Positions 23,201 to 35,162 of a DNA stretch of 64,000 nucleotides are shown one piece after another. The DNA lies in assembly GCA_029255685.2 (NCBI GenBank), contig CM055315.2, positions 74,119,681 to 74,183,680 on the forward strand. Direction: 5' to 3'. The notes beneath the pieces were generated by a model that searched no databases, was not told the origin of the DNA, and saw only the letters and a program-made list of their open reading frames with translations. The stretch's first letter is position 1, and every line of letters begins with the position of its first letter. Source of the stretch: Silene conica (Eukaryota > Streptophyta > Magnoliopsida > Caryophyllales > Caryophyllaceae). A program made the translations under genes and the position numbers.

Positions 23201-24460
23201 GTGAAGGGTTCCCTACTCCTGCCTCGGTTGATAATCTTACTATTTCAGATCTTATTCTCTATGATTTGAGATGGAATAACGATTTGATTTCGAACCTGTT
23301 TGATGATGACTGGGCTTCAAGGATTATTTCTATGCCCATTTGTGAGTCTATGAAGGATGATTCGATTTTTTGGAAACATAATGTTGATGGTTTGTATTCG
23401 GTTAAATCGGGATATGGTTTATGCTTCAATGAACTCTTTCGGAAGTTTGCTAAGGACAAGGATGTCTCACGTTTGGATGAAAGATTAAAGTCTTTCTGTA
23501 AGTCAAGACTTTGGCGTCTTCCTGGTCCAAATAAGTGGAAAACTTTTTTAGGGCGGTTAACTACTGGCTCACTTCCTGTTGGGTATGAATTCTCAAGAAG
23601 AGGTTTTGATATGGATTTCTCCTGTCCCTTTTGTGTTAGTCAGGCTCTTATCGAGACAGTTGAGCATGTGCTTAGAGATTGTCATGTGGCATCGCGTATT
23701 TGGGCTTCGTCACCCTTGGGTATTCGGGTTGAAGGTTCAAATATTTTGACCATGTCACATTGGATTACGAATTGGATTTCTTACTTTCTTAGCAAGGATG
23801 GAGCTGAGGAGAGGATAATTCTTTTCATTGCCACATTATGGACTAGTTGGCGTGTTAGGAATGATTTGGTTTTCAATGGTTCAAAATTTTCTGAAAAGTC
23901 CTTTTTCAACATGTTCTGGGATTCAGTGAATACTGCGTTGGCTGCGGATGTGCAACGGAAAGATCTTGTCAATTTTTCTCTAGCTACATCTTTTGGAAGA
24001 GAAAATCCATCCTGTTTGTTTGAGGATCTGAAGAATTGTTTTCCTTGCTTCTTGATCGGACTAAATGATGGTTGTGATTCCTACAGAGTGAAGGTTGATG
24101 CTGGAGACGAGGAATGCGTCTGCTGGTTGGGTGGTTTATGATCCAGGCGGTTCTATCATTGGTCACTTTCAGGAGAGCTTTAAGGCGGAATCGGCTATTC
24201 AAGCTGAAAGTTGGGCTATCAGGCGTGTGTTATTTTGGGCAAGGTCTTCGGATATTAGACATCTCCATGTGGTCTCAGACTGTCTTCAAAGTTTGATTCA
24301 GGTGTTTGGCCATGTTAAACCCCTCCACTCTGTTAAGGGTCTACTTCAAGACATTGAAGTTTTAGCTACTTTTTTTTATTGTCTTAGTTTTAGTTTTATT
24401 CCTAGGAATCTTAACCAGGTTGCTCATAACCTGGCTAAGTTGACTTTAGTTACTGATTAG
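20261..24460 (+). pseudogene. LINE ORF2: endonuclease, reverse transcriptase, zf-RVT, RNase H (three frameshifts)
   Basis: Domains in order: APE-type endonuclease (LGWNCRGIND, SETK, FGDFNQIEY, ISDHAPI; about 20261-20960), reverse transcriptase (YRPISLCNVVMKIITK, FKADMSKAYDRIRW, QGDPLSPFLFILCMDV, and FFTDDS in place of the usual F/YADD; about 21670-22420), the zf-RVT zinc region (LWRLPGPNKWKTF ... CPFCVSQALIETVEHVLRDC; about 23500-23690) and RNase H (KVDAG, QAESWAI, VVSDCL; about 24090-24455). Frames change near a CT-dinucleotide run (about 22339-22356), near 22480, and near 24100-24140. ATG 20261 is chosen because the endonuclease motif follows directly. Confidence 0.88.
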
Positions 24461-24483
24461 CGATCTTTACTACTGTCAAAAAA

Positions 24484-24547
24484 AAGGTTATCCCTTGATT
24501 TACTACGGTTGGACAATCGTAGCCGTACGTATTTTTTTGTACTAGTG
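24484..24547. mobile_element. Right end of the CACTA-type element split by the LINE
   Basis: After the LINE poly-A tail the host sequence resumes with 'tactacggttggacaatcg' and 'tagccg' motifs and ends TTTTTTTGTACTAGTG at 24547, the inverse of a CACTA terminus (CACTAGTACAAAAAAA). Together with 16019-16092 it forms one small element into which the LINE inserted. Confidence 0.6.
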
Positions 24548-24871
24548 AGAGTAAAATCTATAAGTAATATCTTAAAAATTAGAACTCAATATATAATGTA
24601 CAAATACTGCAGGAAATTTTTACTAATTATGTAGACATGTAGTAATGTATTAAGCGTCTTATGACCGTTTTATTACTTTATAAGAGAGCTTTTATAATTT
24701 TGAGCCTTTGAGGTGATCATTAGTAAGTTCGGGCCAGAAATAAACGAGTCTACACAAAAAATTGTCTAGTAGGCCTATGTTTTGGTCAAAAATTACCAAA
24801 ATGGGTCGAGAATTACCAAAAGTTGTTAAAGTCGGGTTATAGTGATCTTTGGGTGAAATAAATGGTATTTG

Positions 24872-25542
24872 TGTTAGAAATCGTAAAGGTAGAAGGAATT
24901 AGGAAGATTAGAAGAAGTAAGAGGAGGAGAGACGCAAGGAAGGTTGTTGACGCGGAAAACCCGTTAGGGAAAAACCGCGGGGGAAACTGAGTTCCACCAA
25001 TTCCACTAGAAAGTTCGACCAGAAAGTCGAATAATATTACAAGTGTTTGCCTTTATTCTACTGAGAGAAGTGTATGGTTCTTATTGTGTGTCTATTACAA
25101 TTATAAAGCTATTCTCTATATTTATAGAGCTATTCTCTCTATGGACCGTTGGGTCCTCTCTTTGTCCAGCAGTCTGATTCCTCCTTTTCTAGCTTTATTT
25201 GTCTTCTTCCTTTACTCTGCAGGTATTTGTTTGTACACCCATTTTGGGCAAATCTTAAGCTTTGCTCCTGTAGAGTTGCAGCCTTTCTACTCTTTTTCCT
25301 GTGCCCATTGATTCCTTTCTATGTGCCAACTCATTTTCCTTTGTCCTTTCTTGATTGTCCTTTAGCTTTCTTTTCTCTTCTTTCTTTCTTTCCTCTTTTT
25401 TCTGAGCACCTTTTATTCAATTCTCTATGCTTCTTGTCTTTGACTTTCAATGGGTCCTCCTTAAGGGCCCTCCTATTTTTATTCATCCATTCTTGTAGTG
25501 ACACGTGTTGAGGGAGCAAAATGGATATTTTGGGGTCTAACA
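24872..25542. repeat. Probable solo LTR, Ty1/copia type (671 bp)
   Basis: The stretch starts TGTTAGA and ends TCTAACA, a perfect 7-base inverted repeat with TG...CA ends. It contains a TATA-like region (ctatatttatagagc, about 25115-25130) and a pyrimidine-rich second half. The 5-base flanks (atttg and accta) do not match, so the duplication is lost or the ends come from different copies. No internal element sequence adjoins it. Confidence 0.5.
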
Positions 25543-26178
25543 ACCTAGTTTAATTGTCCTAGCCTGCCCATCAAAATAGGTTGGTCTAGCCGCGGGCGGG
25601 TGGCCTCAAATTTAAAACAAAAGTAACCATGTTTTAACCTAAATGAAACTACCTACTAGGCTACTACACAGAATAACATAGATTTCTGAACTTTGTTTTT
25701 TGCCCGACTTCATTTTGCTCAAATTTACGTAAAAAATAGTTAGTTTATAGTTATGTAAAATTATTTTTTATGGTATCAAAGTTGTCATATCTTTTTACTA
25801 TAAAAGCTATAACATCCTTAAAATAAAAAAGAGAACACTTTTATTTTAATTAGGGTTATCGCAATAATAATAATAATAACAAAGCAATTAAAAACAATAT
25901 TCAAGACAAAGATTAGAACTTTCAAACTCAAAATTGAATAATAAGTGCTTTAATGTCTTGAACCAAGAAAGAAAAGAATTACTTCCTCATATTAGATCTA
26001 GAATATTATGGGTTCTTCTCTAAAAGGAGTGTCGTATGTCTAAAACTCCCTCCTAAATTATATAGTATATATTTGCATAAAAACAGCTAAAAAGGAAATA
26101 AATAAATACGGAATATAAAAGTAATAATACAAATAAGAACCATCAAACCGAGTTAAGTAAGGAAACAAACAAGTCTTA
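25543..26178. other. Intergenic stretch without recognised features
   Basis: AT-rich DNA with a short (aat)n run near 25865-25880. I see no open frame, inverted repeat with target duplication, or RNA gene here. Confidence 0.5.
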
Positions 26179-27931
26179 GGCACTGTTTGGCAAATGGCAT
26201 AAGCAGATTCATAATAGCAGATAACGGTAGCATAATACGGTTAATAGATTTTAATAGCAGGTTTGACTATTAGATTAAACTAATTTTTGAACCCGTGCAC
26301 TCCATGGGTGGTAACGTACATAAATTGATATTTTCAGTATATCTTAAGTATATATGTTTTGGACTAGAGGCGTAATGTTATGAGTATTTTAGACGGTATC
26401 TTCCATCTTAAAATTTTCTTTTTCTATTTGATGAAATGCAAGTATATATGAAAATAAACGATCACCATACTATGGTATTGAAAATAAACGATCACCATAC
26501 CAGGGACGAAGCTAGGAAAAATATTGTACCTGAGCCGATTTTTATTTTGTGGATATATATACTCATGCATTAGGAAGACTTCATACCAATATGGCAATGT
26601 CTTTGTAAAACTCCTCGTCGCAGCGGAAAAATAAAACATACAAACATGCCAAAATTTACGCGGAATTTAAACTTTAACATGCATGATAAAACGAGGTGAA
26701 TTAAAATAAACTATACAAACTGAAATGAACAACATAGATAGGTATATAAGTCTAAGTACAAAAAGTCATAAGTACAAAAATAGCCTGGGATGGCACATCC
26801 CTACAGGCACTCAAGTGTATATCCAAAAACTAGGTCTAGCTACACGATAATGGGTATGTCATCGATGATAGGATCATCGCTCGCTAGCCTCCTGTAACCC
26901 ACCAGCAACCTGTCATGTACCTACATACATGAAAACATGTACGCCACAATCAGTGGGGAGTGACTAGAGTTCTCATAGCCACCTGTTGTTAACGACACGT
27001 AACACATAAGGCATCCAACATACTTCAACATTTATAACATGCGAAGCATATATATATCTCAACTTTCATATCAACATGCAATACTTTGCAAAGGCTCTCA
27101 ACTAACTTCGGAAATTATTTGAAATGAGAGTCGGTCTCCCTCCCGGTTGCCCGATCGGGAGTCTTTCACTCCAAACCATTTGCGAAACCTGACCAAGAGT
27201 CGTCCAATGCCTTAGACGAAAAATACTAAGATAAACAATACTCTATAAACCCACAATCATTCAGCAACATCTGACACTGTACCCCAACTCAGGCAAGCAG
27301 ATGCAATCGGCAGTATCTAGAACCTAGCCCAACTCAGGCAAGAACTATACACAATCAGCAGTGTCCAAGTCACACCCCAACTCAGCTAAACTCGGTACAC
27401 AAGTCAACAAGCAAACACCTGTGAACCCCTACACAGGCACGAATGGATACCAATCAGCTAATAATGGTTCATTGACCCTGCTCAGTCATGACCATTACCT
27501 TTCGTAGTAAATTAAATCCCAACTCAGATTCAATTCACCACGGTCATACAAACTCACGGAATGACAGAGGTCCCAACTCAGACATCTCCTACCGTATCAT
27601 CCATACACGTGACGATCCAGAGGTGCCTGCTCAGACATGTCCGCCACGCCACAAACACTCACATGTCAAACTAGAGGATCCTGCTCAGATCATACCTTGA
27701 AATGCATCAAACATCAGTACATATCGTACTCTAGCGGTCCCAACTCAGACATATTCTGATATGTACTACAACCAGGTCCTTAGTCCCAACTTTACTGACC
27801 TCTAATCAACACTTAATTGATCCCAGGAACTAAGTTGAGGGAGAGCCGGTTTCCCTTTCGGTTGCCCGACCGGGGGGGGTCTCTATCCTCTCTCCATTCC
27901 CGAACCCAATATAGTGTCGCCCGAACCTCGG

Positions 27932-29422
27932 TGTTGAACCATATATTCAAATATATATATAGTATATATGTTTATGTTTTGATAATGACAAGTCTAGCTA
28001 TTTATATATTATATACTCGTATGTATAATCGTGTGCTAAGTGTACAGAACATTAGTAACAAGATCTAATCAATCAAGTATAAAAGATTGAAGCATGTTAG
28101 TCAATGAATTGACTAAGTCGAAGATTGATAGAAGATCTCAAGCGTGCAAAATAGACTAAAGTTGTACTTATCAACTATAGCTTTAGTACAAGATTGGTAC
28201 TAGTTATAGCCCGTAGCTATAACTCTATATCATGAAGAAATGATCGGAATATATATGTGTTTAAGTTGAAACGTTTGTTTCCAAATCTATGTCGTGTAGA
28301 ATTAGTGTTTAATTGGTATTCTATTTTAATAAATAGAATTGTTGATCTTAATAGGATTATATAAAATATCCTTAAGTTAAATAAGGAATAAATAATTGTC
28401 TTATGAGATAATTATTTATTACTAATATAAACTAAGGATTTTTATATGATCTTTATTGTCAAATATATATAATCTAAATGTAGTTTGTTTCGACTTTGGA
28501 AAACGTGTAATATGTCACGTTTACCATAATTCGTGTAGGATTCAATTAAGTAAATATTATGTATTTATTTAATATCCTAAAACAAACTAAGATTATATTA
28601 TGGTAATATATTTTATTATCTTTGACATGGTTTAGGAAGTTGATTTAATAAGGATACTAATTGTTTATTATATAAAGATCTTTCCTAAATATGAATTAGG
28701 AAATTATTTCCTTATATAATACTTAAAGTATATTATTAAATCTTTCCTAAATATATTAAGATTAGATTTAAGGTAGTATTACTAAAAGACTAGTATTCTA
28801 GTTTTAGTAATATTCCTAAATCATCTAGGGTTTGAATTACCTAGATACATATTCTATATAAATAGACTACCATGATACATTAAACCATAAAAAACACATA
28901 CACACATATTCACGCAAATCAAAGAGAGAAACCGCCGATTATATTCTTCAAGTTCGAGCTTATCATTGTCATATCCGACTCAAGATTCAAGTGCTCAAGC
29001 ATTGATCTTATTCATTCAAGATTGTGACATCAAGAAACATTGAAGACTTTATCTTATTTACGTAAGATAGAACGAGTATTTAGCGGTACTCATTGTAAGG
29101 CAACTATTTAACGGTATTTGTCGTAGCTAGATATTTAACGGTATCTAGATAGAGTTGTGACTAACATCAAAGTCGCACGAGTAGGGTTGATAAAATTGTA
29201 ATCCAGAGTTGGTACTAATTTTATTAATCGAGAATAGTGGACGTAGGTCTCAAAGTGTGAGACTGAACCACTTCAAAAATATCGTGTCTCTCTTTATTAC
29301 TTGCTCTACTCAACGATCGTCATACAAACCTACACACATCGAAGAAAATTTGAAAAGAAGGCATACTCAATTCAACCCCCCCCCCCCCCCTTCTTGAGTA
29401 TATCATATTAATAGACTCTTCA
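27932..29422 (+). repeat. 5' LTR of the SIRE-type element
   Basis: It starts TGTTGAACCATATATTC and ends ...AGACTCTTCA just before the primer-binding site. A TATA box TATATAAATA lies at 28855-28864. A run of 14 or so C residues near 29377-29391 precedes the LTR end. An inverted pair AGTTATAGC / GCTATAACT is at 28202-28224. Confidence 0.95.
28855..28864 (+). promoter_or_regulatory. TATA box of the SIRE 5' LTR
   Basis: TATATAAATA in the second half of the LTR, with the equivalent at about 38879-38888 in the 3' LTR. This is the usual place for the LTR promoter that starts the element's RNA. Confidence 0.6.
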
Positions 29423-29424
29423 AT

Positions 29425-29436
29425 TGGTATCAGAGC
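29425..29436 (+). other. Primer-binding site of the SIRE-type element
   Basis: TGGTATCAGAGC begins two bases after the LTR end. It is complementary to the 3' end of initiator tRNA-Met. Confidence 0.9.
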
Positions 29437-29461
29437 ATCGTGCTCTTGATCGCCTAGCCGC

Positions 29462-31846
29462 GTGAGTTTTGATCCTTCTATTGATTCTATATTATATACT
29501 CTTTCTTCAATGGATTCCAAGCATCTCAAGTGCCCTAGCTTCGATGGCAAAAACTATAGTTTATGGAAAAATATGATGACTCATTACATCAAGGGTTGTG
29601 ATTGGGAATGTTGGAAGATCATCCAAACTGGACCAAAGAAGATCTTGGTCGCCGCCGCCAATGGAACAACCTATGAAAAGATGGAAAGCGATTATGTGGA
29701 AAGTGACTACAAAATTGCAGAGAAAAACTCTAAGGCCATGAGCCTCCTACAGAACGGTATGATAACCTCAGAATTCGATAGATTCTCATCCTGTAGTTCC
29801 GCTAAGGAAATATGGGATAGTCTCGAACTTGCTTATGAAGGAACATCCGCAGTCAGGAAACATCGTATAGACTTGCTCGTTCAAAGATATGAACTTTTCA
29901 ATATGGAAAAGAATGAATCTATTGATAGCATGTCTGCACGATTTTCTTGTATTATTAATGAACTGCGGAACCTTGGCAAAAAGATCGATTCTGAGGATAT
30001 CATTCGTAAGATTCTTAGGAGTCTCACCAAAAAGTGGCAACCTAAGGTCACGGCCATAGAGGAAGCACGTGATTTATCTAAAATCACTTACCAAGAATTG
30101 ATTGGATCCTTAATGGCACATGAGATCATACTAAATAAAAATGATGATGATCCCAAAGGAAAGGGGGTCGCCCTACAAGCCTCCACAAGTGAAGTGTGCG
30201 AAGAAGAACTAGAAGACGAGACAGTTCTATTCGCAAGACGTTTTAAAAAGGCTGTCTTCAAGGGAAGATACAAAAACCCTAACAACAAAACAGTCGACAA
30301 AAACAAAACTGACACAAAACAAACATTCTTCAAAAGAGGATGTTTCAAATGTGGTCAACAAGACCACATGATCAAAGACTGTCCAAGTTGGGACAAAATC
30401 AAAGACAAGTCAAAAAGAGAAAAGACCAAAACGGAGTTCAAGAAAGTAATGTTTGCGTCGTGTTGGGGAGAATTAGAATCCGAGGATGACGAGGACTCAG
30501 AAGAAGATGAGGTAGCAAACCTATGCCTAAGCAACGTCAGCCTAGATCTAATCTCAAACGACAACAACGAAGACGACGCATCCCATATGTGTCTCCTTGG
30601 AGAATCCGACTCAGACGACGACGACGACGATGAAGAGGTAAATTTTCTTCAACTCAAAAGTCAAGTTAAAAATTTATCTAAAGCTATGTTGGTTAAATAT
30701 TTTGAGAAAACCCTAGAACAATGTCATGAACAAAGTCTTGAGTTAGATGACTTGAAAGAACAGATCCTCGATATTGCTGAGGAAAATCAACTTCTAAAGG
30801 CCAAAGCTAAGAAACTGAAATCCAAAATAAGCATTGAAGCAAATGCTAAGTTGGAAACAGTTATGTCTGAGAAAAAGGTTCTTGAGTCTAAAGTTATAGC
30901 TAATGAAGCTATAACCTCAAAACTAAAACTCAACATTAAAGAGCTTCAATCTAAAGTTATAGCTAATGAAGCTATAACTTCAGAATTAAGAAAGGCTAAT
31001 GAACGCCTTAAGTCAGAATCTTCGATTATGGTCGAAGATGAGACTCATCTGGAAGAAGTTGAGATTCTCGAAAGCAAAATTATGGATCTAGAATTCAATC
31101 TATCTAAAATCAAGACGGAACATGCCAAAATTGTGTCCGACTTTCATAAAGACATTCAAAACCTAAAAGAGTCTAACAACACTGACCATAGTGAATGTAA
31201 GAAAGAAATAGACTCCTTAAAAGACCTCCTTCTTCATGCTCGGAAAGTTCACGATAAGTGGGAAGGAAGCACTAACGTTCTAAACTTCCTAACTGAACAA
31301 TCCGACAACAACATGAAGATGGGGTTAGGACACGAGTGTTATGGAAGAAGGGATCACTCAAAGTGTAAGCAAAGTCCAACAGACAGAGACTTTAGAAGAA
31401 GAAAATATGCCGACCTTCCTGAGTATTTAATATGCACTTATTGTGGCCATACTGGACACCTCCGAGAAAACTGTGTAAAGCACGCACAAGATTTTAAAAC
31501 CGGAGTTAAATTTGTTAAATCCTTAGGAATTCCAAGCGACACTAATTCTGTCTCTGATAGTGATGATGATAAAACTGAGGAAAGAAATATTGACCACAGA
31601 TGGTTCTATGACATGTCATTTGATTACGAAGAAAAGAGAAATAGAACCAAACAAACTCCTCAAACTACACACAAAAATTGGTCACCAAGAGTCCAAACTA
31701 AGACTTACACAAGAACATCAAAACCCAACTACTACCAATATAGAAAGACCTATGTAAGACAAGTTTGGGTTAAAAAGGAAGATGTATTTGTGATTACTAA
31801 CAACAAAGGACCCAAGTATGCTTGGGTACCTAAATCCTGTCTTTGA
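29462..31846 (+). CDS. gag of the SIRE-type element (long form, two zinc knuckles), fossil
   Basis: The gag region begins at an ATG near 29510 (MDSKHLKCPSFDGKNY), the usual SIRE-type start, followed by a UBN2-type capsid domain (CSSAKEIWDSLELAYEGTS). A first CCHC knuckle is CFKCGQQDHMIKDC (about 30342-30383) and a second is CTYCGHTGHLRENC (about 31435-31476). Between them lie an Asp/Glu-rich region and long coiled-coil stretches containing a repeated SKVIANEAITS segment. The extended coiled-coil gag is characteristic of SIRE/Maximus elements. It joins pol as the family is known to do, by read-through or a shared polyprotein. Confidence 0.85.
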   Translation: MSFDPSIDSILYTLSSMDSKHLKCPSFDGKNYSLWKNMMTHYIKGCDWECWKIIQTGPKKILVAAANGTTYEKMESDYVESDYKIAEKNSKAMSLLQNGMITSEFDRFSSCSSAKEIWDSLELAYEGTSAVRKHRIDLLVQRYELFNMEKNESIDSMSARFSCIINELRNLGKKIDSEDIIRKILRSLTKKWQPKVTAIEEARDLSKITYQELIGSLMAHEIILNKNDDDPKGKGVALQASTSEVCEEELEDETVLFARRFKKAVFKGRYKNPNNKTVDKNKTDTKQTFFKRGCFKCGQQDHMIKDCPSWDKIKDKSKREKTKTEFKKVMFASCWGELESEDDEDSEEDEVANLCLSNVSLDLISNDNNEDDASHMCLLGESDSDDDDDDEEVNFLQLKSQVKNLSKAMLVKYFEKTLEQCHEQSLELDDLKEQILDIAEENQLLKAKAKKLKSKISIEANAKLETVMSEKKVLESKVIANEAITSKLKLNIKELQSKVIANEAITSELRKANERLKSESSIMVEDETHLEEVEILESKIMDLEFNLSKIKTEHAKIVSDFHKDIQNLKESNNTDHSECKKEIDSLKDLLLHARKVHDKWEGSTNVLNFLTEQSDNNMKMGLGHECYGRRDHSKCKQSPTDRDFRRRKYADLPEYLICTYCGHTGHLRENCVKHAQDFKTGVKFVKSLGIPSDTNSVSDSDDDKTEERNIDHRWFYDMSFDYEEKRNRTKQTPQTTHKNWSPRVQTKTYTRTSKPNYYQYRKTYVRQVWVKKEDVFVITNNKGPKYAWVPKSCL

Positions 31847-34800
31847 ACTTATTCGTGCAGTTTGTTGCCAAGGAAAATAACCTATGGTATCTCGACAGTG
31901 GATGCTCAAGACATATGACAGGCGACGTAAATCTATTTCAAACCCTTAAACCCTTTGATGGAGGTAAAGTCACATTTGGTGATTACAAAAAGGGAAAGAT
32001 CATCGGAATTGGTAAGATAGGTATTTCATCCTCTCATGCTATAAATGATGTATACCTTGTGAGTGGTCTCAAACACAATCTTATCAGTATATCTCAATTA
32101 TGTGACAAAGGAAATAAAGTGGTTTTTCATTCAGATATATGTCGTATAATCTTAGAAGGCACCAGTAAAGTAATACTTGAAGGTCACAGGATGAAAAATG
32201 TTTATATGATTGATTTAAATGTTGTACCTACTGATTCTCTATCATGCATTAAAGTTACGTTAGATGATCCATGTCTATGGCACAAGAGATTTGGTCATAT
32301 TAGCTCACCTATTCTAAGTAAGCTGAAAAGATGGGACTTGGTCGAAGGTCTTCCAAAGATCAAATTTGATCAAGAAAAGATGTGTGACACATGTGCACGA
32401 TGTAAACACGTCAGATCATCCTTTAAGCCAAAAAGAGTGGTAAGCACAGAACAAGCTCTTGAACTAGTACACATGGATCTATGTGGCCCTATGAAGGTAA
32501 GAAGCAGAGGTGGTTCCAGGTACGTTTTCGTTCTAGTTGATGATTACTCTAGATTTGTTTGGCCAATCTTTCTTCATTCTAAAGACGAAACATTCGATGA
32601 ATTCGTTAGTCTCATGAAACTTGTCCAAAACAAATATAAATCAAACCTAGTAACAATCCGTACTGACCATGGAACTGAGTTCGACAATCATGCTTTTATT
32701 GAGTTCTGTAAAACCAATGGTGTTGGACATAACTTCTCGGCCCCTAGAACCCCACAACAAAATGGAGTCGTAGAACGAATGAACAGAACCCTAGAAGACA
32801 TGGCTCGAACAATGCTTCTTTGTAGTGGCCTACCTAGAAACTTTTGGGCTGAGGCTATTAGTACAGCTTGCTATATTCATAACCGTGCTATGATTAGACC
32901 TATCCTTAAAAAGACTCCTTATGAACTTCTTCGTGGTCGTAAACCAAACATATCTCATTTAAGATGCTTTGGTAGTAAATGCTTTGTTCACAACAATGGT
33001 AAAAACAGATTAAGCAAATTCGACCCTAGAAGTGATGAAGCAATCTTTATAGGATATTCAGATCATAGTTTTTAACAAACGTACTTTATGCATAGAGGAA
33101 AGTATTCATGTTATCTTTGATGAGAATAATGTCTTCGATAAGCCATTACAGGATATAGAGGAAAACCTAGACAAACCTGATTTCAGGTTATCAAGGGAAG
33201 ATCCTCCTGAAATGGAAATTGAAGAAGGAGAACCTCAAGGAATTCATGATGAACTCAACTTGGGAGAAAATGGTGCGAGAGATGAAACTACAGTTGATGA
33301 TACTGTAGATAACTCTCAAACCAATGACTTGGAACCCAGAGTTACAGCTAATGAAGCTGTAACTTTGAATCAAAACCAAAGGGAAGAGGCCAGAGTTATA
33401 CCTGACCCTACTATAAACCCAGGTTTGGATTCAGGGGGAACAAGTCAAGATCCCGAGTCAAGTTCAGGGAATGCAAATGATCAATCAAGGAACTGGAGAT
33501 ATAAAGGCTCTCATCCTTTGGACAATGTCATAGGAAGCCTGACAGATGGAGTTCAAACTCGAAGGAGCTTAAATAACTTTTACTCATTTTACTCCTTTCT
33601 CTCCACCATTGAACCTTCAAATATCAAGGAAGCTCTCGCAGAACCAGACTAGATAGTTGCCATGCAAGAAGAACTCCAGCAATTTGAAAGAAACAAAGTT
33701 TGGCATCTTGTTCCTCGACCTAAAGACAGAGCTGTCATTGGAACTATATGGGTATTCAGAAACAAATTGGATGACACTGGAGTTATTGTGCGAAATAAGG
33801 CCAGACTAGTGGTTCAAGGATACAACCAACAGGAAGGGATCGATTATGACGAAACCTTTGCTCCTGTTGCTCGTCTTGAGGCAATAAGACTACTCATTGC
33901 ATTTGCAGCACACAAGGGAATGAAGCTTTTTCAGATGGACGTTAAGACTGCGTTTCTTAATGGCTATCTCCAAGAGGAAGTATTTGTTGAACAACCTCCT
34001 GGATTTCCTGACAACAAACTCAAGGATCATGTATTCAAATTGGACAAAGCACTATATGGTCTGAAACAAGCACCTAGAGCATGGTACGACAGATTATCAA
34101 AGTTCCTATTGGAGAGTGGATTCAAGAGAGGGTCTGTGGATAAAACCCTATTTCTTAAAAGCGAAAACTCAGATCTACTAGTTGTTCAGATCTATGTTGA
34201 CGATATTATTTTTGGCTCAACTAATAAAAAGTTGTGCAAGTACTTCTCTGAGTTGATGACTTCTGAGTTCGAGATGAGTATGATGGGAGAACTAAAGTTC
34301 TTCCTTGGGCTTCAAATACAACAAACTGAAGAAGGAATCAAAGTTCATCAACAAAAATACGTCAAGGAGTTACTAAAGAAATTTGGAATGGAAACCTCTC
34401 ATGCAATGCCTACTCCAATGGTCACAGATAAGAAGTTAACCAAAGACGAAGATGGTAAGTCTGTAGATGAAACAACTTACAGAGGTATGATTGGCTCACT
34501 TCTTTCTCTTACAGCAAGTCGTCCAGATATAATGTTTAGTGTCTGTGTTTGTGCGAGATTCCAATCTGCACCAAAAGAATCACATATGATTGCAGTTAAA
34601 AGAATATTAAGATACCTAATCGGAACCTCAAAATTATATCTATGGTATCCTATGGACTGTAACTTTAACCTAGTAGGATATTCAGATGCGGATTATGCAG
34701 GATGTTCTTTAGACAGAAAAAGTACCTCCGGACTTGCTACGTACCTTTGTAGGTCCTTGTATTATATCTTGGGGATCCAAGAAACAAAATTCTGTCGCTC

Positions 34801-35162
34801 TCTCAACTGCTGAAGCAGAATATATTGCAGCCGCACTGGTATGTTCTCAACTTCTATGGTTAAAGCAACAGTTACATGATTATGGTGTTGATGTTGGATG
34901 TGTGCCTATATTATGTGATAATACGAGTGCTATAATTATATCTAAAAACCCAGCCCAGCACTCGAGGACCAAACATATTGAAATTAGACACCACTTTCTA
35001 AGAGACCATGTTGAAAAGAAAAATATAAAATTGGAATTTTGTAGTACGGAAAAACAATGGGCAGATATCTTCACTAAACCATTGGCTAGAGAACGCTTTG
35101 AGACTTTGCGATTGGAAATTGGTTTAATCGGTCAAATCTTAAAAGCAAAAATAACCCAATGA
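31843..35162 (+). pseudogene. pol of the SIRE-type element: protease, integrase, RT, RNase H (fossil)
   Basis: Protease motif WYLDSGCSRHMTG lies near 31885-31920. Integrase has HKRFGHI, the Cys pair in MCDTCARCKH, and catalytic segments MDLCGPM, RTDHGTEFDN and PQQNGVVERMNRTLEDM (about 32280-32820). RT has [17 protein letters not shown] and [10 protein letters not shown] (about 33930-34215). RNase H has YSDADYAGC and [12 protein letters not shown], ending with RTKHIEIRHHFLRDHV (about 34680-35010). The order is that of Ty1/copia. The region is broken in a few places. Confidence 0.88.

Larger units (their letters stand above)
16093..24483 (+). mobile_element. Near full-length L1-like LINE with RNase H domain, decayed, with a hAT insert in its 5' UTR
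   Basis: A 5' UTR, ORF1 (about 17731-20144), ORF2 (20261-24460) and a short A-rich tail are present. The 13-base target duplication is aaggctatccctt (16080-16092) and aaggttatccctt (24484-24496), with one mismatch. Without the hAT insert (16130-17220 plus an 8-base duplication) it is about 7.3 kb, the size of a complete plant L1-like LINE. Both reading frames carry stops or frameshifts, so it is immobile. Confidence 0.92.

Noticed and set aside
25149-25543. Long hydrophobic plus-strand frame and a Lys/Arg-rich minus-strand frame
   Set aside because: Both are caused by a pyrimidine-rich LTR segment; no recognisable domain.
26284-26310. Second hairpin-like motif (cccgtgcactccatggg) resembling a Helitron end on the minus strand
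   Set aside because: It is followed by TTAG rather than CTAG, and no partner was found; probably a decayed relic.
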